Source of the DNA: Variovorax paradoxus
GTDB taxonomy: Bacteria; Pseudomonadota; Gammaproteobacteria; Burkholderiales; Burkholderiaceae_C
Length of the DNA: 64,000 nucleotides
Direction of reading: 5' to 3'
NCBI RefSeq assembly: GCF_018614915.1
Contig: NZ_JAGGNU010000055.1
Coordinates: 182,482-246,481, forward strand
Shown: positions 18,450 to 29,700 of the stretch, one piece after another
How positions within the stretch are numbered: position 1 is the stretch's first letter
Layout: the number at the start of each line of letters is the position of its first letter
Made by a program: the position numbers and the translations under genes
The notes under the pieces: model-generated
What the model was told of the DNA's origin: nothing
What the model saw: the letters and a program-made list of their open reading frames with translations, nothing else
Databases searched by the model: none

Positions 18450-19358
18450 TTGAACAAGACCACTTCGCCATCGCTCCTCGAAGCCCCCCGCTGCATCTGG
18501 CCGGCCGGCGCCACGCTCGGCGAAGGCACGCTGTGGTCGGTGCGGGAGCAGGCGCTCTACTGGGTCGACATCCTCGAGCGCCGCCTGTACCGCTGCGACC
18601 CGGCCGGCGGCGAGCGCAGGCGCTGGGATTTCGACGAGGAGATCTCGGCCGTCGCCGAGCGGGCCGCCGCCCCCGGCTTGATCGTCACCCTGCGCCGCGG
18701 CTTTGCATTCTTCGACCCGGCGAGCGGCGCGCCGCCCGAAGGCCTGCACCAGCCCGAGCCGGAACTGCCGGCCAACCGCTTCAACGACGGCAAGTGCGAT
18801 GCACAAGGCCGCTTCTGGGGCGGCACCATGGATTTCGCCTGCGAGGCGCCGACCGGTTCGCTCTACCGCTTCGACCCCGACGGCCGCTGCAGCCGCCACG
18901 ACCAGGGCTTCGCCGTGACCAACGGCCCGACCTGGTCGCAGGACGGCAAGACCCTTTACTTCAACGACACCGTCACCGGCCGCATCTACGCCTACGACTT
19001 CGACATGGCGAGCGGCACCCTGGCCAACAAGCGCCAGTGGCTGCGCTTCGCGCGCGGCGACGGACTGCCCGACGGCATGACCACCGATGCCGCCGGCCGG
19101 CTCTGGATCGCGCACTGGGGCGGCGCCTGCGTGAGCTGCCACGACCCGGTGAGCGCCGAAGAACTGTGCCGCGTGTCGCTGCCGGTCAGCCACGTGACGA
19201 ACTGCGCTTTCGGCGACGCCGACCTCTGCACGCTCTACATCACGAGCGCGACCAGCGGCCTCACGCCGGCGCAGCGCGAGGCCGAGCCCTTGGCCGGCGG
19301 GCTGTTCGCGGTGCGCATCGACAGCCCCGGGCTGCCCGCCGCCCTGTTCGGCGCGTGA
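18450..19358 (+). CDS. SMP-30/gluconolactonase-family sugar lactonase
   Basis: A 302-residue six-bladed propeller lactonase that would open the arabinono-lactone made by the dehydrogenase. Typical SMP-30 features are E24 in GATLGEGTLW (metal ligand region), YWVDI, NRFNDGKCDAQGRFWGGTM, VTNGPTWSQDGKTLYFNDT and DGLPDGMTTDAAGRLW. The start is TTG at 18450, with GGAG 6-7 bases upstream; no ATG fits. It diverges from the SDR gene, so both are probably switched on together. Homologues act on several aldonolactones, and the L-arabinonolactone call rests on the neighbouring pathway genes. Confidence 0.85.
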   Translation: MNKTTSPSLLEAPRCIWPAGATLGEGTLWSVREQALYWVDILERRLYRCDPAGGERRRWDFDEEISAVAERAAAPGLIVTLRRGFAFFDPASGAPPEGLHQPEPELPANRFNDGKCDAQGRFWGGTMDFACEAPTGSLYRFDPDGRCSRHDQGFAVTNGPTWSQDGKTLYFNDTVTGRIYAYDFDMASGTLANKRQWLRFARGDGLPDGMTTDAAGRLWIAHWGGACVSCHDPVSAEELCRVSLPVSHVTNCAFGDADLCTLYITSATSGLTPAQREAEPLAGGLFAVRIDSPGLPAALFGA

Positions 19359-20327
19359 TCAGAAATCCGGCGGCGCCGTGGCGCGACCGCGTCGCGCAGC
19401 GCCCGGCGACACGCCGATGTAGCGCTTGAAGGAACGGCTGAAGGCCGCCTCCGACTGGTAGCCGAGCTGGCTCGCGAGCTCGGCCGGCCGCGCATTCTTC
19501 TCCTGCAGCAGGGTCAGCGCGAGCTGCATGCGCCAGCGTGCCACGTAGTGCATCGCCGGCTCGCCGACCAGCGCCGTGAAGCGCGCCGCGAAGGCCGAGC
19601 GCGACATCGCGACCTCGGCCGCCAGCGAGGCCACCGTCCAGGGCCGCGCCGGGTCGCGGTGGATGAGCGAGATGGCGCGGCCGATCTGCCGGTCCTGCAG
19701 CGCCCCCAGCCAGCCGGTGCGGGCCGCGGGATCGCGCGCCATCCACGAGCGGATCGCCTGGATCACCAGGATGTCGGCCAGCCGCGTGATGATGGTCTCG
19801 CCACCCGGCTGCATGGCGCGCGCCTCGGCGGCCATGAAGCGCAGCGTGCCGGCCAGCCAGTCGGCCTCGGGCGATCGCGCCGCGTCCATGCGGATCACGC
19901 TGGGCAGCAGCTTCGTCAGCCGATGCGCGGCCGGGTGGTCGAAGCGCACCGCGCCGCAGACCAGGCTGGTCGCCGCGCCGCCGCCGCCATACCGCAGCAC
20001 CTCGTAGCGCTCGCTCTGCTCTTCGCGCGGGAGATCGAAAAGCCCGGGTGCCTCGGCGCCGGGTTCGCTTACCAGCCGATGGCCCGCGCCATGCGGCACC
20101 AGCGCGAAATCGCCGGGCTGCAGCCATTGCGGCTCGCTGCCCTCCAGCTCGAGCCAGCAGGGTCCGGAAGTGACGACGTGGAACATCAGGCTGTCCGCCA
20201 TCGGCGGCAGCGCCAGGCCCCAGGGCGCCGTGAACTCGGAGCGGCAATAGAAGATGCCGCTCATGCGCAGGAAATGCAGCGCTTCGCCCAGCGGATCGAC
20301 CGGGACCAAGACATCCTTCAGTAGCAT
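19359..20327 (-). CDS. AraC-family regulator with N-terminal cupin domain
   Basis: A 322-residue transcription factor. The N-terminal half is a cupin-like effector domain (LEGSEPQWLQPGDFALVPHGAGH around residues 75-100) and the C-terminal about 100 residues hold two helix-turn-helix units (VASLAAEVAMSRSAFAARF and PAELASQLGYQSEAAFSRSFKRYIGVSPG). This is the cupin_6-AraC class, often found divergent from an oxidoreductase gene. The ATG at 20327 gives MLLKDVLVPVDPL, the usual start for the class; the upstream open frame is in the divergent promoter. It diverges from the NmrA-like gene and probably controls it through the dyad at 20356-20376. Confidence 0.85.
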   Translation of the reverse strand: MLLKDVLVPVDPLGEALHFLRMSGIFYCRSEFTAPWGLALPPMADSLMFHVVTSGPCWLELEGSEPQWLQPGDFALVPHGAGHRLVSEPGAEAPGLFDLPREEQSERYEVLRYGGGGAATSLVCGAVRFDHPAAHRLTKLLPSVIRMDAARSPEADWLAGTLRFMAAEARAMQPGGETIITRLADILVIQAIRSWMARDPAARTGWLGALQDRQIGRAISLIHRDPARPWTVASLAAEVAMSRSAFAARFTALVGEPAMHYVARWRMQLALTLLQEKNARPAELASQLGYQSEAAFSRSFKRYIGVSPGAARRGRATAPPDF

Positions 20328-20355
20328 GTCGGCAGTATGCGCAGCCCTTGCGCGA

Positions 20356-20376
20356 TCGTCCAATGTTGCTGGACGA
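20356..20376. promoter_or_regulatory. Operator candidate: TCGTCCA-N7-TGGACGA
   Basis: Perfect 7-base inverted arms TCGTCCA (20356-20362) and TGGACGA (20370-20376) with a 7-base spacer lie in the gap between the divergent AraC-type and NmrA-like genes. Half-turn spacing and position fit a regulator binding site. It starts 29 bases before the regulator's own ATG, so it could also mediate autorepression. Confidence 0.5.
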
Positions 20377-20469
20377 ATGAGCATGAACCGGCGACGTACA
20401 AGCATTGATCGCCCAGTGTTCGCGGCCGATAGTAGACGCCATGTCAACCCGACCCCAGGAGCATCGGAC

Positions 20470-21381
20470 ATGAGCACCCTCGCGAACACACCCACCGTCA
20501 CCGTCATGGGCGCCACCGGCCTCACCGGCGGGAAGATCGCCCGGCGGCTGCTGGCCGCCGGCGCCAGGGTGCGCGCCATCGGCCGCAACCCGGACAAGCT
20601 GGCCGCGCTCGAACGCGCCGGCGCCCAGATTCTTGCCGGCGACGGCCTGGACCCGGCCTTCCTCGCCCGGGCCTTTGGCGGCGCCGATGCCGTCTACACG
20701 CTCTTGGCCACCGATCGCCAGGCGCCCGACTACGCGGCGCGGCAGCACGAGGAAGGCCAGGCCATCGCCGAAGGACTGCGCGCGAGCGGCGCGCGCCGCG
20801 TCGTCGCGCTCAGCAGCCTCGGCGCCGACCAGGCCGAAGGCACCGGCGTGATCGCCGGCCTGCATGCCCAGGAAGAGCGTCTGAAGCAGATCGCCGGCAT
20901 CCACCTGCTGCTGCTGCGCCCGGTCTCCTTCTTCGAGAACTTCTACGACGCGCTGGGGCAGATCAGGGAAGCGGGCCTGATGGCCGATACCGTCGCGCCC
21001 GACATCGCCGTTCCCATGATCGCGGCCGAGGACATCGCCGAGGTCGCGGCGCAGGCTTTGCTGGCGCGCGACTGGAGCGGCGTCGCGGTGCGCGAGCTGC
21101 TCGGCCAGCGCGACCTGAGCCACAACGAAGTGGCGCGCATCCTCGGGGAGCGTATCGGCAAGCCGGCGCTCGCCTATGTCCAGCTCTCCGAGGCCGATAT
21201 GGCCGGCGTCTTGGTGGGGGCCGGGCTGTCGCCGAGCTTTGCCGGCCTGTACATCGAGATGACGCGCGCCTTCAACGAGGGCCGGGTCGGGCCGCGCCAG
21301 GGGCGCAACGCCGCCAACACCACGCCCACGCGCTTCGAGGACTTCGCCGACGAGCTCGCGGCCGCCTATGCGGCGATGTGA
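20470..21381 (+). CDS. NmrA-like NAD(P)-binding oxidoreductase
   Basis: A 303-residue atypical SDR of the NmrA/quinone-oxidoreductase-2 type. A Rossmann dinucleotide loop GATGLTGGKIARRLL is at about residues 13-27, followed by VRAIGRNPDKLAALERAGAQ, which fits NADP binding. The catalytic SDR tetrad is absent, as usual in NmrA-like proteins, which often act as redox sensors or quinone reductases. The ATG at 20470 is chosen because the protein then opens directly with the first beta strand; the long open frame upstream is in the promoter region. It diverges from the cupin-AraC regulator. The substrate is unknown. Confidence 0.82.
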   Translation: MSTLANTPTVTVMGATGLTGGKIARRLLAAGARVRAIGRNPDKLAALERAGAQILAGDGLDPAFLARAFGGADAVYTLLATDRQAPDYAARQHEEGQAIAEGLRASGARRVVALSSLGADQAEGTGVIAGLHAQEERLKQIAGIHLLLLRPVSFFENFYDALGQIREAGLMADTVAPDIAVPMIAAEDIAEVAAQALLARDWSGVAVRELLGQRDLSHNEVARILGERIGKPALAYVQLSEADMAGVLVGAGLSPSFAGLYIEMTRAFNEGRVGPRQGRNAANTTPTRFEDFADELAAAYAAM

Positions 21382-21502
21382 GACAGGCTCTCCGGCTGGC
21401 TCGCGATTGTTTCCAGCGCGTGAACGCCGTGATTCGATTTCCAAGGGTTTTTACTTAGATTTCGGTCGCACACTTCACAGCCCAACTGAAGGAGTCCCAA
21501 AA

Positions 21503-21853
21503 ATGAAGACCTCGAAGATCATTGCCGCCGCCGCCCTCTCTCTTCTCGCCGCAGCCGGCGCCCAGGCCGAAAGCTATGACGGCGTTCATCAAGCCGTGTC
21601 GGCCGCCAGCCGTGGCGACGTGAACGGCCAGGCCGTCGTCGCTGCGCACGGCACCAATCCCTACGCCGAAGGCTCTTCGGCCGGCGCCGCTCCGGTCCTG
21701 GCGAGCTCGCGCGACCGTGCCGCGGTGGAGGCCGAAGCCATGGCCACCGCCCACGAGCCGAATCAGAACCTGGACCGCAAGGCCTTCGTGAACAGCGTGG
21801 TGCCGTCGCAGTACAAGATCGAGCGCTCGACCAGTCGCCAAGCCGGCCTGTAA
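21503..21853 (+). CDS. Small secreted protein, DUF4148-like
   Basis: A 116-residue exported protein. A signal peptide is clear (MKTSKIIAAAALSLLAAAGAQA-ESYDG), with AAGGAG 8-9 bases before the ATG at 21503. The mature part, ESYDGVHQAVSAASRGDV then NPYAEGSSAGAAPVLASSRDRAAVEAEAMATA, resembles the DUF4148-type periplasmic proteins common in Variovorax and Burkholderia. Their role is unknown. The gene stands alone, is followed by a very strong terminator, and by its good ribosome site is probably well expressed. Confidence 0.75.
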   Translation: MKTSKIIAAAALSLLAAAGAQAESYDGVHQAVSAASRGDVNGQAVVAAHGTNPYAEGSSAGAAPVLASSRDRAAVEAEAMATAHEPNQNLDRKAFVNSVVPSQYKIERSTSRQAGL

Positions 21854-21872
21854 CCGGCACTCGGCTCACAAG

Positions 21873-21910
21873 AAAGCCGGGCCATGCGAAAGCATGGCCC
21901 GGCTTTTTTT
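21873..21910 (+). terminator. Strong intrinsic terminator, usable in both directions
   Basis: A perfect 15-bp stem, AAAGCCGGGCCATGC (21873-21887) with GCATGGCCCGGCTTT (21892-21906), closes on a stable GAAA tetraloop and runs into a T-tract to 21910. It ends the small secreted protein gene. The A residues at the left foot let it also serve the convergent gene whose stop is at 21919. Confidence 0.93.
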
Positions 21911-21918
21911 CATTGTCG

Positions 21919-22179
21919 CTAGCGCTGTCGGGGCGACCACCAGATGTCGGCGCTGCGAATGGTGATCTCCTCGCAGCGATCGCCTCCCGCCAGCTGCATC
22001 GCGAGGGCGCGCAGCCGCGGCATGTGGCGCTCGAGAGTGGCCGCCATGCTTTCCTCGTCGGGCATCGCACCCAGCGCGATCAAGGCTTCGTTGTTGACGC
22101 GAATCGTCACCTTCCCCTGCGAGTTCTCGATCACGAAGCGATGGCCGGGATGCTTGAGATCGGAAGATGTGATGGGCAT
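21919..22179 (-). CDS. Small conserved hypothetical protein (86 aa)
   Basis: A predicted 86-residue cytosolic protein, MPITSSDLKHPGHRFVIEN then a strand-rich VTIRVNNEALIALGAM and a helical segment ESMAATLERHMPRLRALAMQLA. The general form, an N-terminal beta segment with a substrate-like valine run and then one long helix, recalls DUF1488-type proteins, but I cannot confirm that. The gene converges on the terminator at 21873-21910 and its start faces the glycogen cluster. No partner gene is obvious. Confidence 0.6.
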   Translation of the reverse strand: MPITSSDLKHPGHRFVIENSQGKVTIRVNNEALIALGAMPDEESMAATLERHMPRLRALAMQLAGGDRCEEITIRSADIWWSPRQR

Positions 22180-22388
22180 TGCGCGTCTCCTGCGTGATGG
22201 CTGCGAACTTCGCCAAGGCCACCGTCGATCGGCGTAGGAGTACCACGCGCGCAGGCTCCCGACAAGGCCTACACCCTGCTGGCATCAGGCCGATGGGGGA
22301 AGAAGTGCAACGACGAGTTGCTGTCCGACAGCCTGAAGCGCATGCGCCGCGCTTTCAGCCCGCCCGGCCGGCGCTTGAATGGCGCGCT

Positions 22389-24280
<1,892 letters not shown>

Positions 24281-24284
<4 letters not shown>

Positions 24285-26323
24285 TTGAGAAAAACAAGGG
24301 AGGCCGCCCCCCGTCCCATCCCGACGGCGCGGACGGCCGCGTGCGCGCCGTCATCGACGCCGTTCTGCCCATCGTCGACGGCGGCCGCTTCGCGGTGAAG
24401 CGCGTGGCCGGAGAAACGCTGCGCGTGCAGGCCCACTGCTTCGCCGACGGCCATGACGTGCTGCGCGTCATGCTGCGCTGGCGCAGCGAGGACGACGCCC
24501 ACGGCGCCGAGCTGCCGATGACGGCCTTGGGCAACGACGTCTGGGAGGCCGAGTTCACGCCGCCCGTGATCGGCCGCTACCGCTACACCGTGACGGCCTG
24601 GGTCGATGCCTTCGCGTCCTGGCGCCACGACATGGCGCGCCGTGTCGAGCTCGAGGACATCCGCATCGCATCGCAGGCCGGCGCGCTCGAGATCGCGGCC
24701 GCCGCCGAGCGCGCGGGCGGCATCGAGCGCAAGACGCTGGCCCGCTGGGGCATGGAACTGCACAGCGCGGCCGTCGCCGATGCGGCCGATGCGACGGTGC
24801 TCAAGGCACTGGCGCTGGACGAAAGCCTGGCCGCGCTCGTCGCCCGCTATCCGGACCGCAGCCTGGCGGCGCAGTTTCCGCTCGAGCTGCCGCTCGTGGC
24901 CGATCGCGACCGCGCGCGCTTCAGCAGCTGGTACGAGCTGTTCCCGCGCTCTACCGCGCCGGAAGCAGGGCGCCACGGCACGTTCAAGGACGTGGAAGCG
25001 CGCCTGCCCGCCATCGGGGCCATGGGCTTCGACGTGCTGTACTTCCCGCCCATCCATCCGATCGGCCGCGTGCAGCGCAAGGGCAATAACAACGCGCTCG
25101 TGGCCCAGGCCGGCGACGTCGGCAGCCCGTGGGCCATCGGCGCCGCCGAGGGCGGCCACAAGTCGATCCTGCCCGAGCTCGGCACCATCCAGGACTTCCG
25201 GCACCTGGTCGCGCTGGCCGCGTCGCACGGCCTCGAGATCGCGCTCGACATCGCGTTCCAGTGCGCGCCCGACCATCCCTACGTGCAGGCGCACCCGAGC
25301 TGGTTCCGCTGGCGGCCGGACGGCAGCGTGCAGTACGCCGAGAACCCGCCCAAGAAGTACCAGGACATCTACCCCTTCAACTTCGAGAGCGAGGACTGGG
25401 TCGGCCTGTGGGCCGAGCTCAAGAGCGTGTTCGACCACTGGATCGCCGAGGGCGTGAAGATCTTCCGCGTCGACAACCCGCACACCAAGGCCTTCCCCTT
25501 CTGGGAATGGGCGATCGGCGAGCTCAAGCGCGAGCACCCGGAAGTCATCTTCCTGGCCGAGGCGTTCACGCGGCCGAAGGTGATGCACCGGCTGGCCAAG
25601 CTGGGCTTCACGCAGTCCTACACCTACTTCACCTGGCGCAACGACAAGGCCGAGCTGACGGAGTACTTCACCGAGCTGTCGGCGGGGCCGGGCAGCGTGT
25701 ACTTCCGCCCCAACGTCTGGCCCAACACGCCCGACATCCTGCACGAGCGGCTGCAGGGCGGCGAGACCGCGGTCTTCATGGCCCGCCTCGTGCTCGCCGC
25801 GACGCTGGCCGCCAGCTACGGCATCTACGGGCCGGCCTACGAATTGCGCGAGCACCTGCCGCGCGAATCGGGCAGCGAGGAATATTTGCACTCCGAGAAA
25901 TACCAGCTGCGCCACTGGAACCACGACGACCCGGGAAGCCTCGCGCCCTTCATCGCCCGCGTCAACCGCATCCGCCGCGACAACCCCGCGCTCCACGCCG
26001 ACCGCGGCCTGCGCTTCCTCGACATCGACAACGACCAGCTGCTGGCCTACCTGAAGCGCTCGGACGACGGCAGCAACGTGGTGGTGACAGTGGTGAACCT
26101 CGATCCGCACAACGTGCAGTCCGGCTGGCTCGCGCTCGACCCGGCATCGATCGATTGCGAGCCGGGACATCCGTTCCAGATGCACGACCTGCTGAGCAAT
26201 CAGCGCTTCCTGTGGCAGGGACAGCGCCACTTCGTCCGGCTCGATCCGCACAGCGTGCCGGCCCACGTCTTCCGGGTGCGGCGCCGGGTTCGCGACGAGC
26301 GCGAGTTCGACTACTTCCAGTGA
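24281..26323 (+). CDS. glgE: Maltosyltransferase GlgE (alpha-1,4-glucan:maltose-1-phosphate)
   Basis: A 680-residue GH13_3 enzyme that transfers maltose from maltose-1-phosphate to the end of alpha-1,4-glucan. The predicted nucleophile is D398 (IFRVDNPHTK) and the acid/base E427 (FLAEAFTRPK); their spacing of 29 residues equals that of the Streptomyces enzyme (D394/E423). Other family marks are ELFPRS, FPPIHPIGRVQRKGNNN and the substrate-pocket segment NPPKKYQDIYP. The start overlaps the glgB stop as ATGA at 24281, so translation is coupled. With the next gene (TreS-maltokinase) it forms the complete GlgE route from trehalose to glucan. Confidence 0.93.
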
Positions 26324-26335
26324 GGTCTAGCGGCC

Positions 26336-29300
26336 ATGAACGCTCCGGTACCGCACCTGGCTCTCGAAACCGTCGAGATCGACAGCAGCGACGATCCGCT
26401 GTGGTACCGCGACGCGGTCATCTACCAGCTCAACGTCAAGGCCTTCTTCGACTCCAACAACGACGGCATCGGCGACTTCAAAGGCATCACGGCCAAGCTC
26501 GACTACGTGAAGGAGCTGGGCGTCAACACCATCTGGCTGATGCCCTTCTACCCCTCGCCGATGCGCGACGACGGCTACGACATCTCCGAGTACGAGGACG
26601 TGCATCCCCAGTACGGCACGCTGGACGATTTCCGCGAGATGCTGGATGCCGCGCACCGGCGCGGCCTGCGCGTGATCACCGAGCTCGTCATCAACCACAC
26701 ATCGAGCGACCACGCCTGGTTCCAGGCTGCGCGCCGGGCGTCGCCGGGCTCCTCCGAACGCGACTTCTACGTCTGGAGCGACACCGACCAGATCTACCAG
26801 GGCACGCGCGTCATCTTCACCGACACCGAGACCTCCAACTGGAGCTGGGACCCGATCGCCAAGGCCTACTACTGGCACCGCTTCTTCAGCCACCAGCCCG
26901 ACCTCAACTTCGACAACCCGAAGGTGCTGGAGGCGGTGTTCAAGACCATGCGCTTCTGGCTCGACATGGGCGTCGACGGCTTCCGGCTGGACGCCATCCC
27001 CTACCTGGTCGAGCGCGACGGCACCAGCAACGAGAACCTGCCCGAGACGCATGCCGTCATCAAGAAGCTGCGCGCCGCCATCGACGCCCGCTACAAGAAC
27101 CGCTTCCTGCTGGCCGAGGCCAACATGTGGCCGGAGGACGTGCGCGAGTACTTCGGCGACGGCGACGAATGCCACATGGCCTACCACTTCCCTCTGATGC
27201 CGCGCATGTACATGGCGATCGCGCAGGAAGACCGCCATCCGATCGTCGAGATCATCCAGCAGACGCCCGAGATCCCCGAAGGCTGCCAGTGGGCCATCTT
27301 CCTGCGCAACCACGACGAGCTGACGCTGGAGATGGTCACCAGCAAGGAGCGCGACTACATGTACCTCATGTACGCCGCCGACCTGCGCGCGCGCGTCAAT
27401 GTCGGCATCCGGCGCCGGCTTGCGCCGCTGATGGAGAACGACGTCGACCGGGTCAAGCTGATGAACGGCATGCTGCTGTCGATGCCGGGCTCGCCGATCA
27501 TCTACTACGGCGACGAGATCGGGATGGGCGACAACGTGTTCGTCGGCGACCGCAACGGCGTGCGCACGCCGATGCAATGGAGCCCCGACCGCAACGCCGG
27601 CTTCTCGCGCGCCGACCCGCAGCGGCTCTATCTGCAGCCGATCATGGATCCGATGTACGGCTACGAGGCGCTCAACGTGGAAGCGCAGGCGCGCGACGCC
27701 AGCTCGCTGCTGAACTGGACACGGCGCATGCTGGCCGTGCGCAAGACCAGCCATGCCTTCGGCCGCGGCAAGCGGATCTTCCTTCGGCCCGGCAACCGCA
27801 AGATCCTGGCCTACCTGAGCGCGTACGGCGACGACACCATCCTCACGGTCTTCAATCTCTCGCGCGCGGCGCAGCCGGTCGAGCTCGACCTGTCGGCCTA
27901 CAAGGGCAAGGTGCCGGTCGAGATGCTGGGCCGCACCTCCTTCCCGCCGATCGGGGAGCTGCCCTACCTGCTGACGCTGCCCTCCTTCGGCTTCTACTGG
28001 TTCCGGCTCGCGGCCGATGCCGAGATGCCGAGCTGGCACCAGGAAGGCGTCGGCCTGCAGGACCGGCCCACGCTGGTGCTCTTCGACGGCTGGACCAGCT
28101 TCTTCCGCGACCGCGTGATGCCATGGCGCATCGGCATGGCCGAGCGCATGCTGGCGCAGTTCGAGACCGACACGCTGCCGCGCTTTCTCGAGATCCAGCG
28201 CTGGTACGCGTCCAAGGGCACGCCGATCGCGCGGGCGCGGCTGGTCGACCACGCGGTGTGGGACGCCGGCGAGTTCAGCTGGATGCTGCCGATGGTGCAG
28301 CTGGACGGACCGCCGGAGGCATCGACCTACTTCGTGCCGCTGGCGCTGGCCTGGGAAGAGCAGGACGAGGAGCGCCTCAACCGCCTCACGCCGGCCGCGC
28401 TCGCCAAGGTGCGGCAGCAGGCCAACGTGGGCGTGATGAGCGATGCCTTCTACGACGAGGCCTTCTGCCGCGCACTGGTCACGGCCATCCGCAAAGGCAG
28501 TGAGCTGGCCACCGGTGCCGGCCGCCTGCGCTTCACGCCGACCGACGCCTTCGCAGAGCTGACAGGCGATCTCGCCGCGCTGCCCGTCACCCGGCCCAGC
28601 GCGGTGAGCAGCAACACGGTGGTCACCTTCGACGAGACCCTGTTCCTCAAGGGCTACCGCAACCTGCGCGACGGGGTGAATCCCGAGCTCGAGATGGGCT
28701 GGTTCCTGACGAGCGTGGCGCGTTACAGCCACTGCGTGCCGGTGCTCGGCGCGCTCGAGTACCTGGGCAACGACGGACGCATCGTGACACTGGCGATGGT
28801 CCAGGCCTACGTGACCAACCAGGGCGACGGCTGGGTCTACACGCTCGGCTACCTGGAGCGCTTCCTCGAAGAGCTTCGCACGGCGGGCGGCGACGCCCTG
28901 GCCACCGGCGCGCCAGCGCAGGCCCATGGCGGCTTCCTCGCGCTGATGGCGGTGCTCGGCCAGCGCACCGCCGAGCTTCACCTGGCGCTGGCCCAACGCA
29001 CGGGCGACGCGGCCTTCGATCCCGAGCCCCTCGAGGCGGCCGACGTCGAGGCGATCCGCGAGCGCGCGCTGGACGACGCGCACGCCACGCTGGCCTTGCT
29101 GCGCGATCGCCTGCCGCAACTGCCCGCGGCCACGCAGGAGGATGCGCAAGCCCTGCTGTCGCGCCACGAGGCGATGCGCGCGCGCATCCAGCGGGCGACC
29201 GCGAACGCCGGCGGCGGCATCAAGACCCGCTACCACGGCGACTACCACCTGGGCCAGGTGCTGGTGGCCGACAACGACTTCGTCATCATCGATTTCGAGG

Positions 29301-29677
29301 GCGAGCCCACGCGCAGCTTCGAGGAGCGCCGCGCCAAGGACTCGCCGCTGCGCGATGTCGCGGGCATGCTGCGCTCCTTCAACTATGCGCGCTGGTCGGC
29401 GTTGCGGCGCGTGGCGCAGAACGCCGACGAGCTCCAGCGGCTGGACGCGCCGGTGCGCGAGTGGGAGCGCGCCGCCCGGGAATCCTTTCTGTCGGCCTAT
29501 CTGAAGACCATGGGCTCGGTGCAGAAGGTGACGCCGATCGACGCCGACCTGCTCGAACTGTTCGAACTTGAAAAGGCGCTGTACGAGCTGCGCTACGAAC
29601 TCAACAATCGCATCGACTGGGTCCAGGTCCCGCTGCAGGGCCTGCTGGCGCTGGACGGCCCCGGCTCGCCGCGTTGA
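26336..29677 (+). CDS. treS: Trehalose synthase/maltokinase fusion
   Basis: A 1,113-residue two-domain protein. Residues about 20-565 are TreS, a GH13 isomerase interconverting trehalose and maltose: D219 (GFRLDAIPYL), E261 (LLAEANMWPED) and the aspartate of LRNHDELTLEM form the active site, and YQLNVKAFFDSNNDG is the signature start. Residues about 590-1110 are maltokinase (Pep2/Mak), which phosphorylates maltose with ATP: D969 in YHGDYHLGQ is the catalytic base and D986 in VIIDFEGEP the metal ligand. Fusion of the two activities is known in proteobacteria and would channel maltose to maltose-1-phosphate for GlgE, encoded 12 bases upstream. Confidence 0.94.
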   Translation: MNAPVPHLALETVEIDSSDDPLWYRDAVIYQLNVKAFFDSNNDGIGDFKGITAKLDYVKELGVNTIWLMPFYPSPMRDDGYDISEYEDVHPQYGTLDDFREMLDAAHRRGLRVITELVINHTSSDHAWFQAARRASPGSSERDFYVWSDTDQIYQGTRVIFTDTETSNWSWDPIAKAYYWHRFFSHQPDLNFDNPKVLEAVFKTMRFWLDMGVDGFRLDAIPYLVERDGTSNENLPETHAVIKKLRAAIDARYKNRFLLAEANMWPEDVREYFGDGDECHMAYHFPLMPRMYMAIAQEDRHPIVEIIQQTPEIPEGCQWAIFLRNHDELTLEMVTSKERDYMYLMYAADLRARVNVGIRRRLAPLMENDVDRVKLMNGMLLSMPGSPIIYYGDEIGMGDNVFVGDRNGVRTPMQWSPDRNAGFSRADPQRLYLQPIMDPMYGYEALNVEAQARDASSLLNWTRRMLAVRKTSHAFGRGKRIFLRPGNRKILAYLSAYGDDTILTVFNLSRAAQPVELDLSAYKGKVPVEMLGRTSFPPIGELPYLLTLPSFGFYWFRLAADAEMPSWHQEGVGLQDRPTLVLFDGWTSFFRDRVMPWRIGMAERMLAQFETDTLPRFLEIQRWYASKGTPIARARLVDHAVWDAGEFSWMLPMVQLDGPPEASTYFVPLALAWEEQDEERLNRLTPAALAKVRQQANVGVMSDAFYDEAFCRALVTAIRKGSELATGAGRLRFTPTDAFAELTGDLAALPVTRPSAVSSNTVVTFDETLFLKGYRNLRDGVNPELEMGWFLTSVARYSHCVPVLGALEYLGNDGRIVTLAMVQAYVTNQGDGWVYTLGYLERFLEELRTAGGDALATGAPAQAHGGFLALMAVLGQRTAELHLALAQRTGDAAFDPEPLEAADVEAIRERALDDAHATLALLRDRLPQLPAATQEDAQALLSRHEAMRARIQRATANAGGGIKTRYHGDYHLGQVLVADNDFVIIDFEGEPTRSFEERRAKDSPLRDVAGMLRSFNYARWSALRRVAQNADELQRLDAPVREWERAARESFLSAYLKTMGSVQKVTPIDADLLELFELEKALYELRYELNNRIDWVQVPLQGLLALDGPGSPR

Positions 29678-29700
29678 TCGCGCCACAGGAGTAACGCACC

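Noticed and set aside
22293..22388. Extension of glgB to the ATG at 22293
   Set aside because: Most third positions there are A or T and the peptide is unlike branching-enzyme N-termini, although the frame is open. It is kept only as an alternative start.
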